From Lentisphaeria bacterium (lineage in GTDB: Bacteria; Verrucomicrobiota; Lentisphaeria; Oligosphaerales; Oligosphaeraceae), in contig JAEDNB010000111.1 in NCBI GenBank assembly GCA_016302725.1, positions 1 to 6,948 of the forward strand: DNA of 6,948 nt. Reading direction: 5' to 3'. The notes beneath the pieces were generated by a model. It saw only the letters and a list, made by a program, of their open reading frames with translations. It did no database searches and was not told the origin of the DNA. A program made the translations under genes and the position numbers. How positions within the stretch are numbered: the first letter of the stretch is position 1; each line of letters starts with the position of its first letter. This document shows positions 1-6,806 of the stretch, piece after piece.

Positions 1-295
1 AGTTGGTGTTGATGGTCACCAGGACGCAGCCGATTTTGGCGGTGGCGAACATGAAAGTGAGCCATTCGGGGACGTTCCTGGCCCACACGCCCACGTGGTC
101 CCCCCGCCGGATGCCGATGGCCAGCAGTCCCTTGGCCAGGTCTTCGCAGCGCTGGTTGAACTCCCGGTAGGACCAGCAGAGGTTGCGGTCGGGATAGAGG
201 ATGAAGGGATGGTTGGGCTGGCTTTCCACCAGGCCATCCAGGAACTGGCCGATGGTCTTTTCCGTGAAGAGTTTCGCGTCGTAGATGCTGGGCAT
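1..295 (-). CDS. AMP-binding acyl-CoA synthetase, N-terminal part (runs off left edge)
   Basis: This is the first 98 codons of an adenylate-forming (ANL superfamily) enzyme that activates a carboxylic acid, probably a fatty acid, with ATP and then CoA. The protein opens [10 protein letters not shown]. It contains a [16 protein letters not shown] segment (about residues 34-49), then [20 protein letters not shown] (residues 53-72), and [20 protein letters not shown] (residues 74-93). These are the usual N-terminal blocks of the fatty-acyl-CoA synthetase branch. The ATP-binding P-loop and the C-terminal lid would lie beyond the window, so catalytic competence and chain-length preference cannot be judged. 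The ATG start is supported by AAAGGAG five bases upstream. It sits 32 bp after the stop of the XRE-cupin regulator gene on the same strand, so the two are probably one operon. The family call is secure; the exact substrate is unknown. Confidence 0.9.
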   Translation of the reverse strand, partial: MPSIYDAKLFTEKTIGQFLDGLVESQPNHPFILYPDRNLCWSYREFNQRCEDLAKGLLAIGIRRGDHVGVWARNVPEWLTFMFATAKIGCVLVTINTN

Positions 296-327
296 GGGGG
301 CTCCTTTCCGGTCCGTGGGCTGGCCAA

Positions 328-903
328 TCATTTCGGCGTGTAGATCACCGCCAGGATTTTGGCGGCGGCGCCTCCCTTGGCGTGGACATGGTGGGGGACG
401 ATGGAGTCGTAGTAGATGCTCTGCCCCCGGGAGACGGCGAAGGTCTCCTTTCCGTAGGCCACCTCGATGGCCCCCTCCAGGACATAGATGAATTCCTCTC
501 CCTCATGGCTGGAGAGTTCGTATTTTTCGGCGGAGGCGGGCTTCACCTCCACCACAAAGGGCTCCATGCTGCGGTCGGCCTTGTTCACGGCCAGGGCATG
601 GAAGAGCAGCCCGTCCCGGGTGCCGCCGGTGAAGCGGAGGCTCTCCTCCGAGGCCGCGCCCGCCACCTCCGCGCTGACCACAGGACCGGAGAGGGCGGCG
701 TCATCCAGGAAGGTCCCCAGGCGGCATCCCAGGCCCCGGGCGATTTTCTGGAGGGGGGAGAGGGAGAGGGGGACTTCCCCATCCTCGATGCGCCGAAGCA
801 ATTCCAGGGAAAGCCCGGTGCGGGAACTCAACTCCTCCAGGGTGACGTTGCGCAATTCGCGGAGGTCGCGAATCTTCACTCCAATCCGATCATTGACAGG
901 CAT
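328..903 (-). CDS. XRE-family regulator with C-terminal cupin domain
   Basis: A 191-residue transcription factor. Residues about 8-65 form an XRE/Cro-type helix-turn-helix, with [20 protein letters not shown] (residues 21-40) as its core. Residues about 115-188 form a cupin_2 beta-barrel: a first motif around [14 protein letters not shown] (131-144), a second around [18 protein letters not shown] (160-177). Candidate metal or ligand contacts are His133, Glu137, His171/172 and His174. Proteins of this build sense a small molecule through the cupin and bind DNA through the HTH. Here the ligand may relate to the acyl-CoA synthetase gene 32 bp downstream, but that is inference from position. The ATG has AAGGAG five bases upstream, and the stop is TGA. 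The architecture is clear; the regulon and ligand are not. No convincing promoter was seen in the 251-bp gap upstream. Confidence 0.93.
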   Translation of the reverse strand: MPVNDRIGVKIRDLRELRNVTLEELSSRTGLSLELLRRIEDGEVPLSLSPLQKIARGLGCRLGTFLDDAALSGPVVSAEVAGAASEESLRFTGGTRDGLLFHALAVNKADRSMEPFVVEVKPASAEKYELSSHEGEEFIYVLEGAIEVAYGKETFAVSRGQSIYYDSIVPHHVHAKGGAAAKILAVIYTPK

Positions 904-1154
904 AAGGGCTCCTTCTCTTGGCTTGCACGGCGCCCTCCCCTCCCCCGGAAAGGGCCGGCCGGGGCACGGAAGGGAAGGGGAAGGCGCAGGTTCTGGTCTT
1001 GTTCCGGGGAGGCGGGGAAGAGACCGCCCCGGCGTGGGGTTGAAGAGCCTGGCCCCCGGGAAGGCCGGGCATGGCAGCCGGCCGCAGGGAGCCAGGAAAC
1101 AGAGGCGGGGAAAGGGGGCGCATGCCTTGCGGCAAGGGGCGCCCTTCCTTCAGG
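904..1154. other. Intergenic gap between prfA and the XRE-cupin gene
   Basis: A 251-bp GC-rich gap without a credible gene. Besides the hairpin beside prfA, it holds an inverted repeat at 1047-1054 and 1063-1070, whose arms pair over 8 positions on the plus strand with one G-U and over 7 of 8 on the minus strand. It also holds the palindrome GGCCGGCC near 954-961. The ribosome binding site for the XRE-cupin gene (AAGGAG) lies at 909-914. I could not find a sigma-70-like -35/-10 pair, although the regulator presumably has its own promoter here. Confidence 0.6.
1111..1144 (-). terminator. Probable terminator hairpin downstream of prfA
   Basis: Eleven bases after the prfA stop the minus-strand RNA can form an outer 6-bp stem (GGGCGC with GCGCCC), a small asymmetric internal loop, and an inner 4-bp stem closed by a GCAA tetraloop (TGCC-GCAA-GGCA on the antisense-corrected strand). 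It is followed by CCTTTCCCC, so the U-tract is short and C-rich. This could terminate transcription weakly or protect the 3' end. The loop and position match the stronger terminator after rpmE. Confidence 0.5.
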
Positions 1155-2246
1155 CTACTCCTGGAGATGGAGTTCCTGGGCCAGGCGCCGCTCCGCATCC
1201 GCCGCCCGGATGTCCCCCAGGAGGCCGTCCAGGTCTCCGTCCATGATTTTGGGGAGGTCATAGCGGGTGAGGTTGAAGCGGTGGTCCGTGCAGCGGCTCT
1301 GGGGGAAGTTGTAGGTGCGCACCTTTTCGGAGCGGTCGCCGGTGCCAATCTGGCTCTTTCGCTCGGCGGCGTTCTTGGCGTCCTCCTCCTGCTGCTTGCG
1401 CTCCAGCAGGCGGGAGCGGAGGATGCGCATGGCGATTTCCTTGTTCTTGTGCTGGGAGCGTTCCTGCTGGCTGGCCACGAAATCCCCGGTGGGGAGGTAG
1501 GTGACGCGGACGGCGGAGTCGGTCCGGTTGACCCCCTGTCCGCCTGCGCCGCTGGAGCGGAAGACGTCAATGCGCAGGTCTTCGGGGCGCAGTTCGATGT
1601 CCACCTCCTGGGCCTCCGCCATCACCGCCACGGTGGCCGTGGAGGTATGGATTCTTCCCTGGGTCTCGGTGACAGGCACCCGCTGGACGCGGTGGACGCC
1701 GCTTTCGAAGTGGAGGAGGCTCCATGCCTCGTCTCCGCGCACCATGAAGGAGGCGCTCTTGAGGCCGCCCACCTCGGTTTCTGCCAGGTCAAGGACCTCC
1801 ACGTGCCAGCCCTTCAATTCGCAGTAGTGGAGATACATGCGGTAGAGTTCGCCGGCGAAGAGGCTGGCCTCGTCCCCCCCGGCGGCGGGCCGGATTTCCA
1901 CAATCACGTCCCTTCCCTCGTTGGGGTGGCTGGGGAGGATGAGCATCTTGAGGGTTTTCTCCCGTTCGGGGAGGCTTTCCTCCAGGGCCTTGAGGTCGGC
2001 GGCCACCAGCTGGGCCATCTCCTCGTCCAATCCCCCCTCCGCCAGCATCTCCCGGTTGTCGGCAATCTGTTTCTGGGCTTCCTTGTACTTGTTCCAGGCC
2101 TCCAGGAGTTTTTTCAGTTTCGTGTACTCCCGGTTCAGGCTTTGGAAGCGGTCCGCATGGGGGCCCGCAAAGTCAAAATGGCTGATTTCCGCCTCCAGTT
2201 CCGAGAGGCGTTGCGCGCTGGTCTCAATGTAGCAGCCAAAATCCAT
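1155..2246 (-). CDS. prfA: Peptide chain release factor 1
   Basis: A 363-residue class I release factor, full length for the family (E. coli RF1 is 360). It recognises UAA and UAG in the ribosomal A site and triggers peptide release. The stop-codon-reading PxT motif is PVT at 191-193 within RVPVTETQGRIH; E. coli has PAT, and RF2 would have SPF, so this is RF1. The catalytic GGQ is at 235-237 in SSGAGGQGVNRTDSAVR. The N-terminal coiled region (about 10-100) and the GDRSEKVRTYNFPQSR block (303-318) are also typical. The start is ATG with AGGAGG just upstream. The gene ends in TAG, a codon that only RF1 itself reads. prmC, the GGQ-glutamine methylase gene that often follows prfA, is not next to it here; the XRE-cupin gene is. 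Confidence 0.98.
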   Translation of the reverse strand: MDFGCYIETSAQRLSELEAEISHFDFAGPHADRFQSLNREYTKLKKLLEAWNKYKEAQKQIADNREMLAEGGLDEEMAQLVAADLKALEESLPEREKTLKMLILPSHPNEGRDVIVEIRPAAGGDEASLFAGELYRMYLHYCELKGWHVEVLDLAETEVGGLKSASFMVRGDEAWSLLHFESGVHRVQRVPVTETQGRIHTSTATVAVMAEAQEVDIELRPEDLRIDVFRSSGAGGQGVNRTDSAVRVTYLPTGDFVASQQERSQHKNKEIAMRILRSRLLERKQQEEDAKNAAERKSQIGTGDRSEKVRTYNFPQSRCTDHRFNLTRYDLPKIMDGDLDGLLGDIRAADAERRLAQELHLQE

Positions 2247-2504
2247 GGCTCCTCCTGTATCCCGAATATCTCAATCCCAGGGATGCCCCAGGAAGACGGC
2301 ATGCTCCCCCCCCCGGGCACCAGGACCCGCGGGGGGAGGACTCCACTCCCCCTGGACGCCCTGGGACACCCGGGAAAGAAGCGGAAATGGGGGGGCGGAA
2401 AGACGGGCTTGGCAGAAAGCCACGCGCCGGCGCCCCGCCCTCCCCAGGAAGGCGCCCCGGCCGGGGCCGCCGCCCACAGGGGAAAAAGGCGAGGGGGAAA
2501 ATAT
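2247..2504. other. GC-rich leader/intergenic region upstream of prfA
   Basis: About 260 bp with no credible gene between the rpmE terminator and prfA. On the prfA strand it carries a 7-bp stem, GGGGGAG (2352-2346) with CTCCCCC (2338-2332), around a 7-base loop, roughly 85-105 bases before the ATG. It also carries a perfect 14-bp palindrome (GCCCCGG/CCGGGGC) at 2454-2467 and a small stem GGCTT/AAGCC near 2407-2422. The prfA ribosome binding site AGGAGG lies a few bases before the ATG. No recognisable -10 hexamer was found, so the prfA promoter is unplaced. I recognise no riboswitch or known RNA family. Confidence 0.5.
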
Positions 2505-2538
2505 GGAAAAGGGAGCCACCCCTTGCGGAATGACTCCC
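2505..2538 (-). terminator. Intrinsic terminator after rpmE
   Basis: Fourteen bases past the rpmE stop, the minus-strand RNA forms a continuous 12-bp stem: GGGAGTCATTCC pairs with GGGGTGGCTCCC, including three G-U pairs, around a GCAA tetraloop. TTTTCC follows directly. This is a textbook Rho-independent layout and would end the rpsO-pnp-rpmE transcript, which implies that prfA has its own promoter or depends on readthrough. Confidence 0.8.
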
Positions 2539-2552
2539 CGACGGCCGGAAGC

Positions 2553-2759
2553 CTACTTCTTCAGATTGGCGTAGCGGCGGCGGAAGGCGTCAACGCGGCC
2601 CTCGGTGTCCACCAGCTTCTGCTTGCCGGTGAAGAAGGGGTGGCACTTGGAGCAGATGCCCACGTTGACGGCGGGGGCGGTGGATTCGCACTCGAAGACA
2701 TTGCCGCAGGCGCAGGTCACCTTGCACTTCACGTATTTGGGATGGATGTCGCTTTTCAT
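2553..2759 (-). CDS. rpmE: Large-subunit ribosomal protein bL31, zinc-binding type
   Basis: A 68-residue L31 that begins [20 protein letters not shown], close to the E. coli protein in length (70) and pattern. It bridges the large and small ribosomal subunits. The four zinc ligands of the C+ form are present: Cys16 and Cys18 in the CACG segment, Cys36 and Cys39 in [14 protein letters not shown] (residues 35-48). An extra Cys12 and Cys24 are also present. C+ L31 paralogs are in many bacteria the zinc-replete version, and there is no sign here of a C- paralog. The ATG has AGGAG ten bases upstream, the stop is TAG, and the gene lies 59 bp after pnp with no terminator between them. A pyrimidine-rich run (2795-2810) fills part of that gap. 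It is probably the last gene of the rpsO-pnp unit. Confidence 0.97.
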   Translation of the reverse strand: MKSDIHPKYVKCKVTCACGNVFECESTAPAVNVGICSKCHPFFTGKQKLVDTEGRVDAFRRRYANLKK

Positions 2760-2818
2760 GTTCGTTGGACTCCTAAAGTTCTGAAAGAGGTTGGGGAAGG
2801 GAGGGAGGGGCCGGCGGG

Positions 2819-4921
2819 CTATTCCATTTCCGCCAGGGCGGCCTTGCGGGAGAGGCGGACGCGGCCACGGTCGTCGATGTCGATGACCTTGACCGTCAGC
2901 GGGTCTCCCACCTTGCAGATGTCCTCCACGCTGCGCACGCGGTAGTCGGCCAGTTCGGAGATGTGGACCATCCCCTCCTGACCGGGCAGGATTTCCACAA
3001 AGGCGCCGAAATCCTTGACGGTCTTGACGACGCCCTGGTAGATTTTGCCGATTTCCACCTCGCCGGTGAGGGATTCCACCTCGTAGCGGGCCTGGTCCAT
3101 GGCCTCCTTGTTGTTGACGAAGATCCGGACCGTACCGTCCTCCTCCACGTTGATCTGGGCGCCGGTGCGCTCCTGGATGCCGCGGATGTTCTTGCCGCCG
3201 GGGCCGATGAGGGCGCCGATCTTCTCGGGGTTGATCTTCACGGTGGCCACCTGGGGCGCGTTGGGGGAGAGGCTCTCCCGGGACTTGGGCAGGCAGGCGG
3301 CCATGATGGCCCGGATCTTGGCGCGGGCCTCCCGGTTCTGGAGCATGGCCTGGTACATTCCGGCGATGTCCAGACCCGCAATCTTCAGGTCCAGCTGGAA
3401 GCCGGTGATGCCCTTGGCGGTGCCCGCCACCTTGAAATCCATGTCGCCGTAGTGGTCTTCGCTGCCGATGATGTCCGTCAGGAACTCCCGGTGGTCGGTG
3501 CCTGTGACCAGGCCCACGGAGATGCCCACCACCGCGTCGCTGACAGGCACGCCGGCATCCATGAGGGCCAGGGAGCCACCGCAGACGGTGGCCATGGAGC
3601 TGGAGCCGTTGGAGCCCAGGATTTCACTGGTGACCCGGACGGTGTAGGGGAAGTCGTCCACGCTGGGCATGGCCTGGCGGATGGAGCGTTCGGCCAGGGC
3701 GCCGTGGCCAATCTCCCGACGGCCCGTGGAGCCGTAGCGGCCCACCTCGCCGGTGCAGAAGTTGGGGAAGTTGTAGTGGAGGATGAAGTGCTTTTCGGAG
3801 ACCCCGCCCGCAATCACGTCGTACTCCTGGGAGTCGCCGGTGCCGGAGAGGGTGGCGGTGACCAGGGCCTGGGTGTCGCCCCGCTTGAAGAGGGCGCTGC
3901 CGTGGACCACGGGGAGCACGCCCACCTCGCAGGTGATTTCCCGGAGCTGGTCCAGGGCCCGTCCGTCTTGGCGGGTCTTGTGGTCCAGGACCAGGTTGCG
4001 GATGGCCTTCTCCTTGAGGATTTCCCAGGCCTGCTCGGCCTTGGGGAGGGCGCCGGTCTCGGGATCGGCGAACTTGGGCACCAGGTTCTCCATGAAATCC
4101 GCCTTGAGGGCGTTCTCCTGGTTCTGGCGCTGGAGCTTGTCCGTCCCCTGGACGGCCTTCTGGAGGCGTTCGCCCAGGAACTGGTCGGCCGCCGCCAGGA
4201 AATCCGGGGCGGGCAGGTTGGGCACGTATTCGAACTTGGCCTTCTGGACCTGGGCGGCCAGTTCCTTCTGGGCGGCCACCTGCTTGGCGATGATGCCGTC
4301 GGCGAAGAGCATGGCGTCCCGCAGGTCTTCCTCGGAGATTTCCTTGGCGCTGCCCTCGATCATGATGGCCTTGCCTTCCACGCCGGCGTAGACCAGGTCG
4401 ATGTCGCTGCGGGTGATTTCATCGTTGGTGGGGTTGGCCACAAACTGTCCGTCGATGCGCCCCACGCGGAGGGCTCCCACGGGGCCGTTCCAGGGGATGT
4501 CGGAGACCATGAGGGCGGCGGAGGCACCCAGGATGGAGAGGACATCCGCCTCGTGCTTGCCGTCGGCGGAGAAGAGGGTGGAGACGATCTGGACTTCGTT
4601 GTTGAAGCCGTCGGGGAAGAGGGGCCGCAGGGGGCGGTCCGTCATGCGGGCGGTGAGGATTTCCTTTTCGGTGGGGCGTCCTTCACGCTTGAAATAGCCA
4701 CCGGGGATCTTGCCGGCGGCGGCGAAGCGCTCCCGGTATTCCACGGAGAGGGGGAAGAAGTCGATGCCTTCCCGGGGGGCGGCGGCGCAGGCGCAGACCA
4801 GGACGGTGGTGCCGCCCTGGCGCACGACCACGGAGCCATTGGCCAGCAGGGCCAGTTTCCCCGTCTCAATGGAGAGGCTGCGCCCGTTGCCCAGGTCGAT
4901 GGAAACTTGATGAATGCTCAT
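2819..4921 (-). CDS. pnp: Polynucleotide phosphorylase (polyribonucleotide nucleotidyltransferase)
   Basis: A 700-residue, full-length PNPase, which degrades RNA 3' to 5' with phosphate to nucleoside diphosphates and can also add tails. Domain order: first RNase PH core about 10-143, with the RNA-contacting loop [13 protein letters not shown] (71-83); all-alpha linker about 146-300; second RNase PH core about 310-545; KH domain about 557-615, with GxxG as GPGG at 573-576; S1 domain about 622-693, containing [20 protein letters not shown]. The catalytic residues that match E. coli Asp486, Asp492 and Lys494 are Asp489, Asp495 and Lys497 in the [11 protein letters not shown] segment. It stops shortly after S1, without an acidic tail. 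The ATG has AGGAGG seven bases upstream, and the stop is TAG. It starts 22 bp after rpsO, the widespread rpsO-pnp operon order. Confidence 0.98.
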   Translation of the reverse strand: MSIHQVSIDLGNGRSLSIETGKLALLANGSVVVRQGGTTVLVCACAAAPREGIDFFPLSVEYRERFAAAGKIPGGYFKREGRPTEKEILTARMTDRPLRPLFPDGFNNEVQIVSTLFSADGKHEADVLSILGASAALMVSDIPWNGPVGALRVGRIDGQFVANPTNDEITRSDIDLVYAGVEGKAIMIEGSAKEISEEDLRDAMLFADGIIAKQVAAQKELAAQVQKAKFEYVPNLPAPDFLAAADQFLGERLQKAVQGTDKLQRQNQENALKADFMENLVPKFADPETGALPKAEQAWEILKEKAIRNLVLDHKTRQDGRALDQLREITCEVGVLPVVHGSALFKRGDTQALVTATLSGTGDSQEYDVIAGGVSEKHFILHYNFPNFCTGEVGRYGSTGRREIGHGALAERSIRQAMPSVDDFPYTVRVTSEILGSNGSSSMATVCGGSLALMDAGVPVSDAVVGISVGLVTGTDHREFLTDIIGSEDHYGDMDFKVAGTAKGITGFQLDLKIAGLDIAGMYQAMLQNREARAKIRAIMAACLPKSRESLSPNAPQVATVKINPEKIGALIGPGGKNIRGIQERTGAQINVEEDGTVRIFVNNKEAMDQARYEVESLTGEVEIGKIYQGVVKTVKDFGAFVEILPGQEGMVHISELADYRVRSVEDICKVGDPLTVKVIDIDDRGRVRLSRKAALAEME

Positions 4922-4943
4922 TGCCTAACCTCCTGACGGAACC

Positions 4944-5207
4944 CTACCGGCGGAGGCCAAGTTTGGCGATGAGGGCGGTGTAGCGGGAGAAGTCCTCCCG
5001 GGAGAGGTACTTCAGGAGGGAACGGCGCTGGTTGACCATGGCCAGCAGCCCGCGGCGGGTGCTGAAATCCTTCTTGTGCACCTTCAGGTGCTCGGTGAGT
5101 TCCTTGATGCGGCCGGTGAGCAGGGCCACCTGCACCTCCACGGAACCGCAGTCGTTCTCGGAGCGCTTGAACTGCTCAATGGTCGCCAACTTCTCTTCTT
5201 TGGTCAT
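4944..5207 (-). CDS. rpsO: Small-subunit ribosomal protein uS15
   Basis: An 87-residue S15 (usual length 88-89) that binds the central domain of 16S rRNA early in small-subunit assembly. The diagnostic middle segment [20 protein letters not shown] (residues 22-41) is present, followed by [20 protein letters not shown] and the C-terminal LIAKLGLRR. The stop is TAG. The ATG at 5207 is the only reasonable start: an in-frame TGA lies upstream, with no other start codon in between. Only a weak AAGG lies near it (12 bases upstream). A strong AGGAGG sits 28 bases upstream, so the leader may need to fold for efficient initiation. S15 represses its own mRNA in several bacteria through leader structures; such a control would fit here but is not shown. 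Confidence 0.97.
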   Translation of the reverse strand: MTKEEKLATIEQFKRSENDCGSVEVQVALLTGRIKELTEHLKVHKKDFSTRRGLLAMVNQRRSLLKYLSREDFSRYTALIAKLGLRR

Positions 5208-5323
5208 GACGGGACTATGCCTTATGGGTTTCTCCCCTCCTCATTCTGCCCCAGGCCAGACTAGGGAATACCTTTCCCCGGGAATTCGGTCGTGGCCCAG
5301 TCGTCGTCAGCAATGGAGGGACA
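5208..5323 (-). promoter_or_regulatory. rpsO 5' leader, candidate S15-controlled region
   Basis: About 115 bases separate the proposed rpsO promoter from the ATG. The strong Shine-Dalgarno-like purine run (5232-5241) is 24-28 bases from the start codon, and GGG-AGAAA-CCC can form a small hairpin between them. GGCCA and TGGCC further upstream can pair across a segment that contains TTCC/GGAA. Such a displaced SD in a folded leader is what an autoregulated S15 mRNA could look like, but I do not recognise a described S15-binding motif. Confidence 0.35.
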
Positions 5324-5329
5324 AGCCCG

Positions 5330-5359
5330 ATAATGTATCCCCATGCCGCCATTTTGCAA
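5330..5359 (-). promoter_or_regulatory. Candidate sigma-70 promoter for rpsO-pnp-rpmE
   Basis: On the minus strand, TTGCAA (5359-5354, 4 of 6 to TTGACA) is followed 16 bases later by TACATT (5337-5332) or 18 bases later by CATTAT (5335-5330), each 4 of 6 to TATAAT. It is the best pair upstream of rpsO in an otherwise GC-rich stretch. The match is moderate. Confidence 0.4.
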
Positions 5360-5407
5360 TCCCCTACGGCAAAGCCTTCTGGGAAGGGAGGCGGGGGGCG
5401 GGGGATT

Positions 5408-5461
5408 TTTTCTTCGCCCCACAAAAAAAGTGAATGATAATTCAGTATATTAACGCCATTT
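5408..5461. promoter_or_regulatory. AT-rich island between the divergent rpsO and GNAT units
   Basis: A sharply AT-rich patch in GC-rich surroundings holds TATATT at 5446-5451 on the plus strand (5 of 6 to TATAAT), a candidate -10 for the GNAT-TetR unit, and TATCAT (5439-5434, 5 of 6) on the minus strand. No good -35 accompanies either. Short inverted elements (GAAT-GATA-ATTC; GTGAAT with ATTTCAC) lie in it and could serve as an operator, for example for the TetR protein encoded downstream. That is a guess from position. Confidence 0.3.
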
Positions 5462-5585
5462 CACAGGTTTTCCGCCCTTTTTTCCTGCCCTGTCCCCAGG
5501 GGAAGGGGCCGGGCGGACTTTCCCTCCGGGGAGGAGCCTGCGTGTTGTGGACGAGTCTGTCTTTTTGCCGGGAGGCGTTTTTGCC

Positions 5586-6209
5586 ATGGAAGAGGAGATT
5601 TTGATTTGCCGTGAGCGCGGGGAGGAATGCCGCGCCGTGGAGGAATTGGTGCGGGAATCCTTCTGGAATGTGTACCGTCCCGGGTGCCTGGAGCACTATG
5701 TGCTGCACCGGCTTCGCAGCTGCCCGGAGTTCGTTCCCTCCCTCTCCCTCCTCCTCTATTTCCGGGGGGGGCTGGCGGGGCAGATTGCCTTTGTGAAAAA
5801 TACGCTGACGGGCGGCGGCGGGGCGCAGGTTCCCGTGCTGACCCTGGGGCCGCTGTGCATCCGCCCGTCGCTGCAGCGGCAGGGGCTGGGAAAGCGCCTC
5901 CTGGACCACGCCCTGGGGGAGGCGGCGAAGACGGAGGCGGCGGGGGTGTTCCTGGAGGGAAACCCGGAGTTCTACGGGAAGTCCGGCTTCGTGGAGGCCT
6001 CCTCCCTGGGCATCGACTACATGGATGAACCCCCAGGCGCCTCCGTCCCCTATTTCCTGGTCCATCCCCTGGACAAGGCACGGCTGCAGGAAATCCAGGC
6101 CCCCTACCGCGTGCCCAAGGGATACCTGGTGGACGAGGGGGAAGCGGAGGAGTTCGACCGCACCTTCCCCCCTCGGGAAAAACTGCGCCTGCCTGGACAA
6201 CTCTTCTGA
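5586..6209 (+). CDS. GNAT-family N-acetyltransferase
   Basis: A 207-residue enzyme of the GCN5-related acetyltransferase fold, which moves an acetyl group from acetyl-CoA to an amine. The CoA-binding motif A is visible as LGPLCIRPSLQRQGLGKRLL (residues 87-106), where RQGLGKR (98-104) is the pyrophosphate-binding Q/RxxGxG/A loop. A motif B-like GNPEFYGKSGFVEAS follows (125-139). The N-terminal AVEELVRESFWNVYRPGCLEH is characteristic of the COG3153-type predicted acetyltransferases. The substrate is unknown. Two starts are possible: ATG at 5586, preceded by GGGAGG ten bases upstream, and an in-frame GTG at 5547, preceded by GAGGAG at similar spacing. I prefer the ATG because family members begin close to this point. 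The gene is divergent from rpsO, and its TGA stop lies four bases before the TetR ATG, so the two are probably co-transcribed. Confidence 0.9.
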   Translation: MEEEILICRERGEECRAVEELVRESFWNVYRPGCLEHYVLHRLRSCPEFVPSLSLLLYFRGGLAGQIAFVKNTLTGGGGAQVPVLTLGPLCIRPSLQRQGLGKRLLDHALGEAAKTEAAGVFLEGNPEFYGKSGFVEASSLGIDYMDEPPGASVPYFLVHPLDKARLQEIQAPYRVPKGYLVDEGEAEEFDRTFPPREKLRLPGQLF

Positions 6210-6213
6210 CACC

Positions 6214-6804
6214 ATGGGAAAGGCCAAGGAAAGAATCCTCCAGGCGGCCCTGCGCCTCTTCGCCCAGCGCGGCTTCCAGGGGGTCAGCGTGCGGGACATC
6301 GCCCAGGCCCTGGACCTGACCCCACCCGCCCTCTACGCACACTTCGCCAGCAAACAGGAGGTGCTGGAGGCCATCCTGCACCGCATGGAAGAACGGGACG
6401 GGGAGATGGCCCAGGGAAGCGGCGTCCCCGCCATGCCAAAAGGCCAGGACCCCGACGCCTACCGGAAAACGGGAAGGCGACAACTGGCAAAGTTCACCCG
6501 GGAAATCTTCCTCTATTGGGCCGAGGACGACTTCGCCGCCCTCTTCCGACGGCTCCTCACCATCGAACAATCCCGGGACGCCCGCTTCGCCGCCCTGTAT
6601 CAGCAGTATTTCGGGAAGGGAGTGCTGAAATACCTGGAGGATCTCTTCCGGGAACTCTTCCCCCAGGAAGACCCCCAAAGGCTCGCCCTGGCCTTCTACG
6701 CCCCCCTCCCCTTCCTCTGGGAACCCTACGGAAACGCCAGTACAAAGAAGGAAAAACGGCAGGTTCTCCAAGCCCTGAAGGATCATCTCGCCCGGTTCCT
6801 CTAA
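6214..6804 (+). CDS. TetR/AcrR-family transcriptional regulator
   Basis: A 196-residue regulator. The N-terminal three-helix DNA-binding domain is clear at residues 7-54: ILQAALRLFAQRGFQGVSVR, then DIAQALDLTPPALYAHFASK and QEVLEAIL. The rest (55-196) is a helical ligand/dimer domain with no assigned inducer; the segment FRRLLTIEQSRDARFAALYQ (111-130) resembles small TetR proteins common in anaerobes. Family members usually repress their own or a neighbouring gene until a small molecule binds. The likely target is the GNAT-TetR unit itself, by position only. The ATG at 6214 has no recognisable Shine-Dalgarno sequence, and it lies four bases after the GNAT stop, which suggests translation by coupling to the upstream gene. 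The longer open frame that extends upstream into the GNAT gene is only a frame overlap. The stop is TAA. Confidence 0.93.
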   Translation: MGKAKERILQAALRLFAQRGFQGVSVRDIAQALDLTPPALYAHFASKQEVLEAILHRMEERDGEMAQGSGVPAMPKGQDPDAYRKTGRRQLAKFTREIFLYWAEDDFAALFRRLLTIEQSRDARFAALYQQYFGKGVLKYLEDLFRELFPQEDPQRLALAFYAPLPFLWEPYGNASTKKEKRQVLQALKDHLARFL

Positions 6805-6806
6805 AA

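Noticed and set aside
382..1263. 293-codon plus-strand open frame opposite the XRE-cupin gene
   Set aside because: Antisense shadow of a gene with clear HTH and cupin motifs; no domain of its own.
2271..2519. 82-codon minus-strand frame in the gap between rpmE and prfA
   Set aside because: It begins inside the rpmE terminator, is dominated by Gly, Pro and Arg, and has no recognisable domain.
1071..2945. 624-codon open frame on the plus strand, antisense to prfA and rpmE
   Set aside because: It runs through two certain minus-strand genes and their gap, has low-complexity composition and no recognisable domain.
2963..4936. 657-codon open frame on the plus strand, antisense to pnp
   Set aside because: It mirrors pnp over almost its whole length; its composition (runs of Gly, Ala, Val, Leu, Asp, His) is that of a shadow frame in GC-rich DNA, and pnp is certain.
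5215..5424. 69-codon minus-strand frame in the rpsO leader, as a possible leader peptide
   Set aside because: It would need a TTG start with no ribosome binding site, shows no regulatory codon run, and spans the likely rpsO promoter.
5547..5585. GTG start that would add 13 residues to the GNAT protein
   Set aside because: It has a comparable ribosome binding site, but the ATG at 5586 gives the expected family N-terminus; kept only as an alternative.
6025..6213. N-terminal extension of the TetR frame into the GNAT gene
   Set aside because: The TetR domain starts exactly at the 6214 ATG; the upstream residues are the GNAT gene in another frame.
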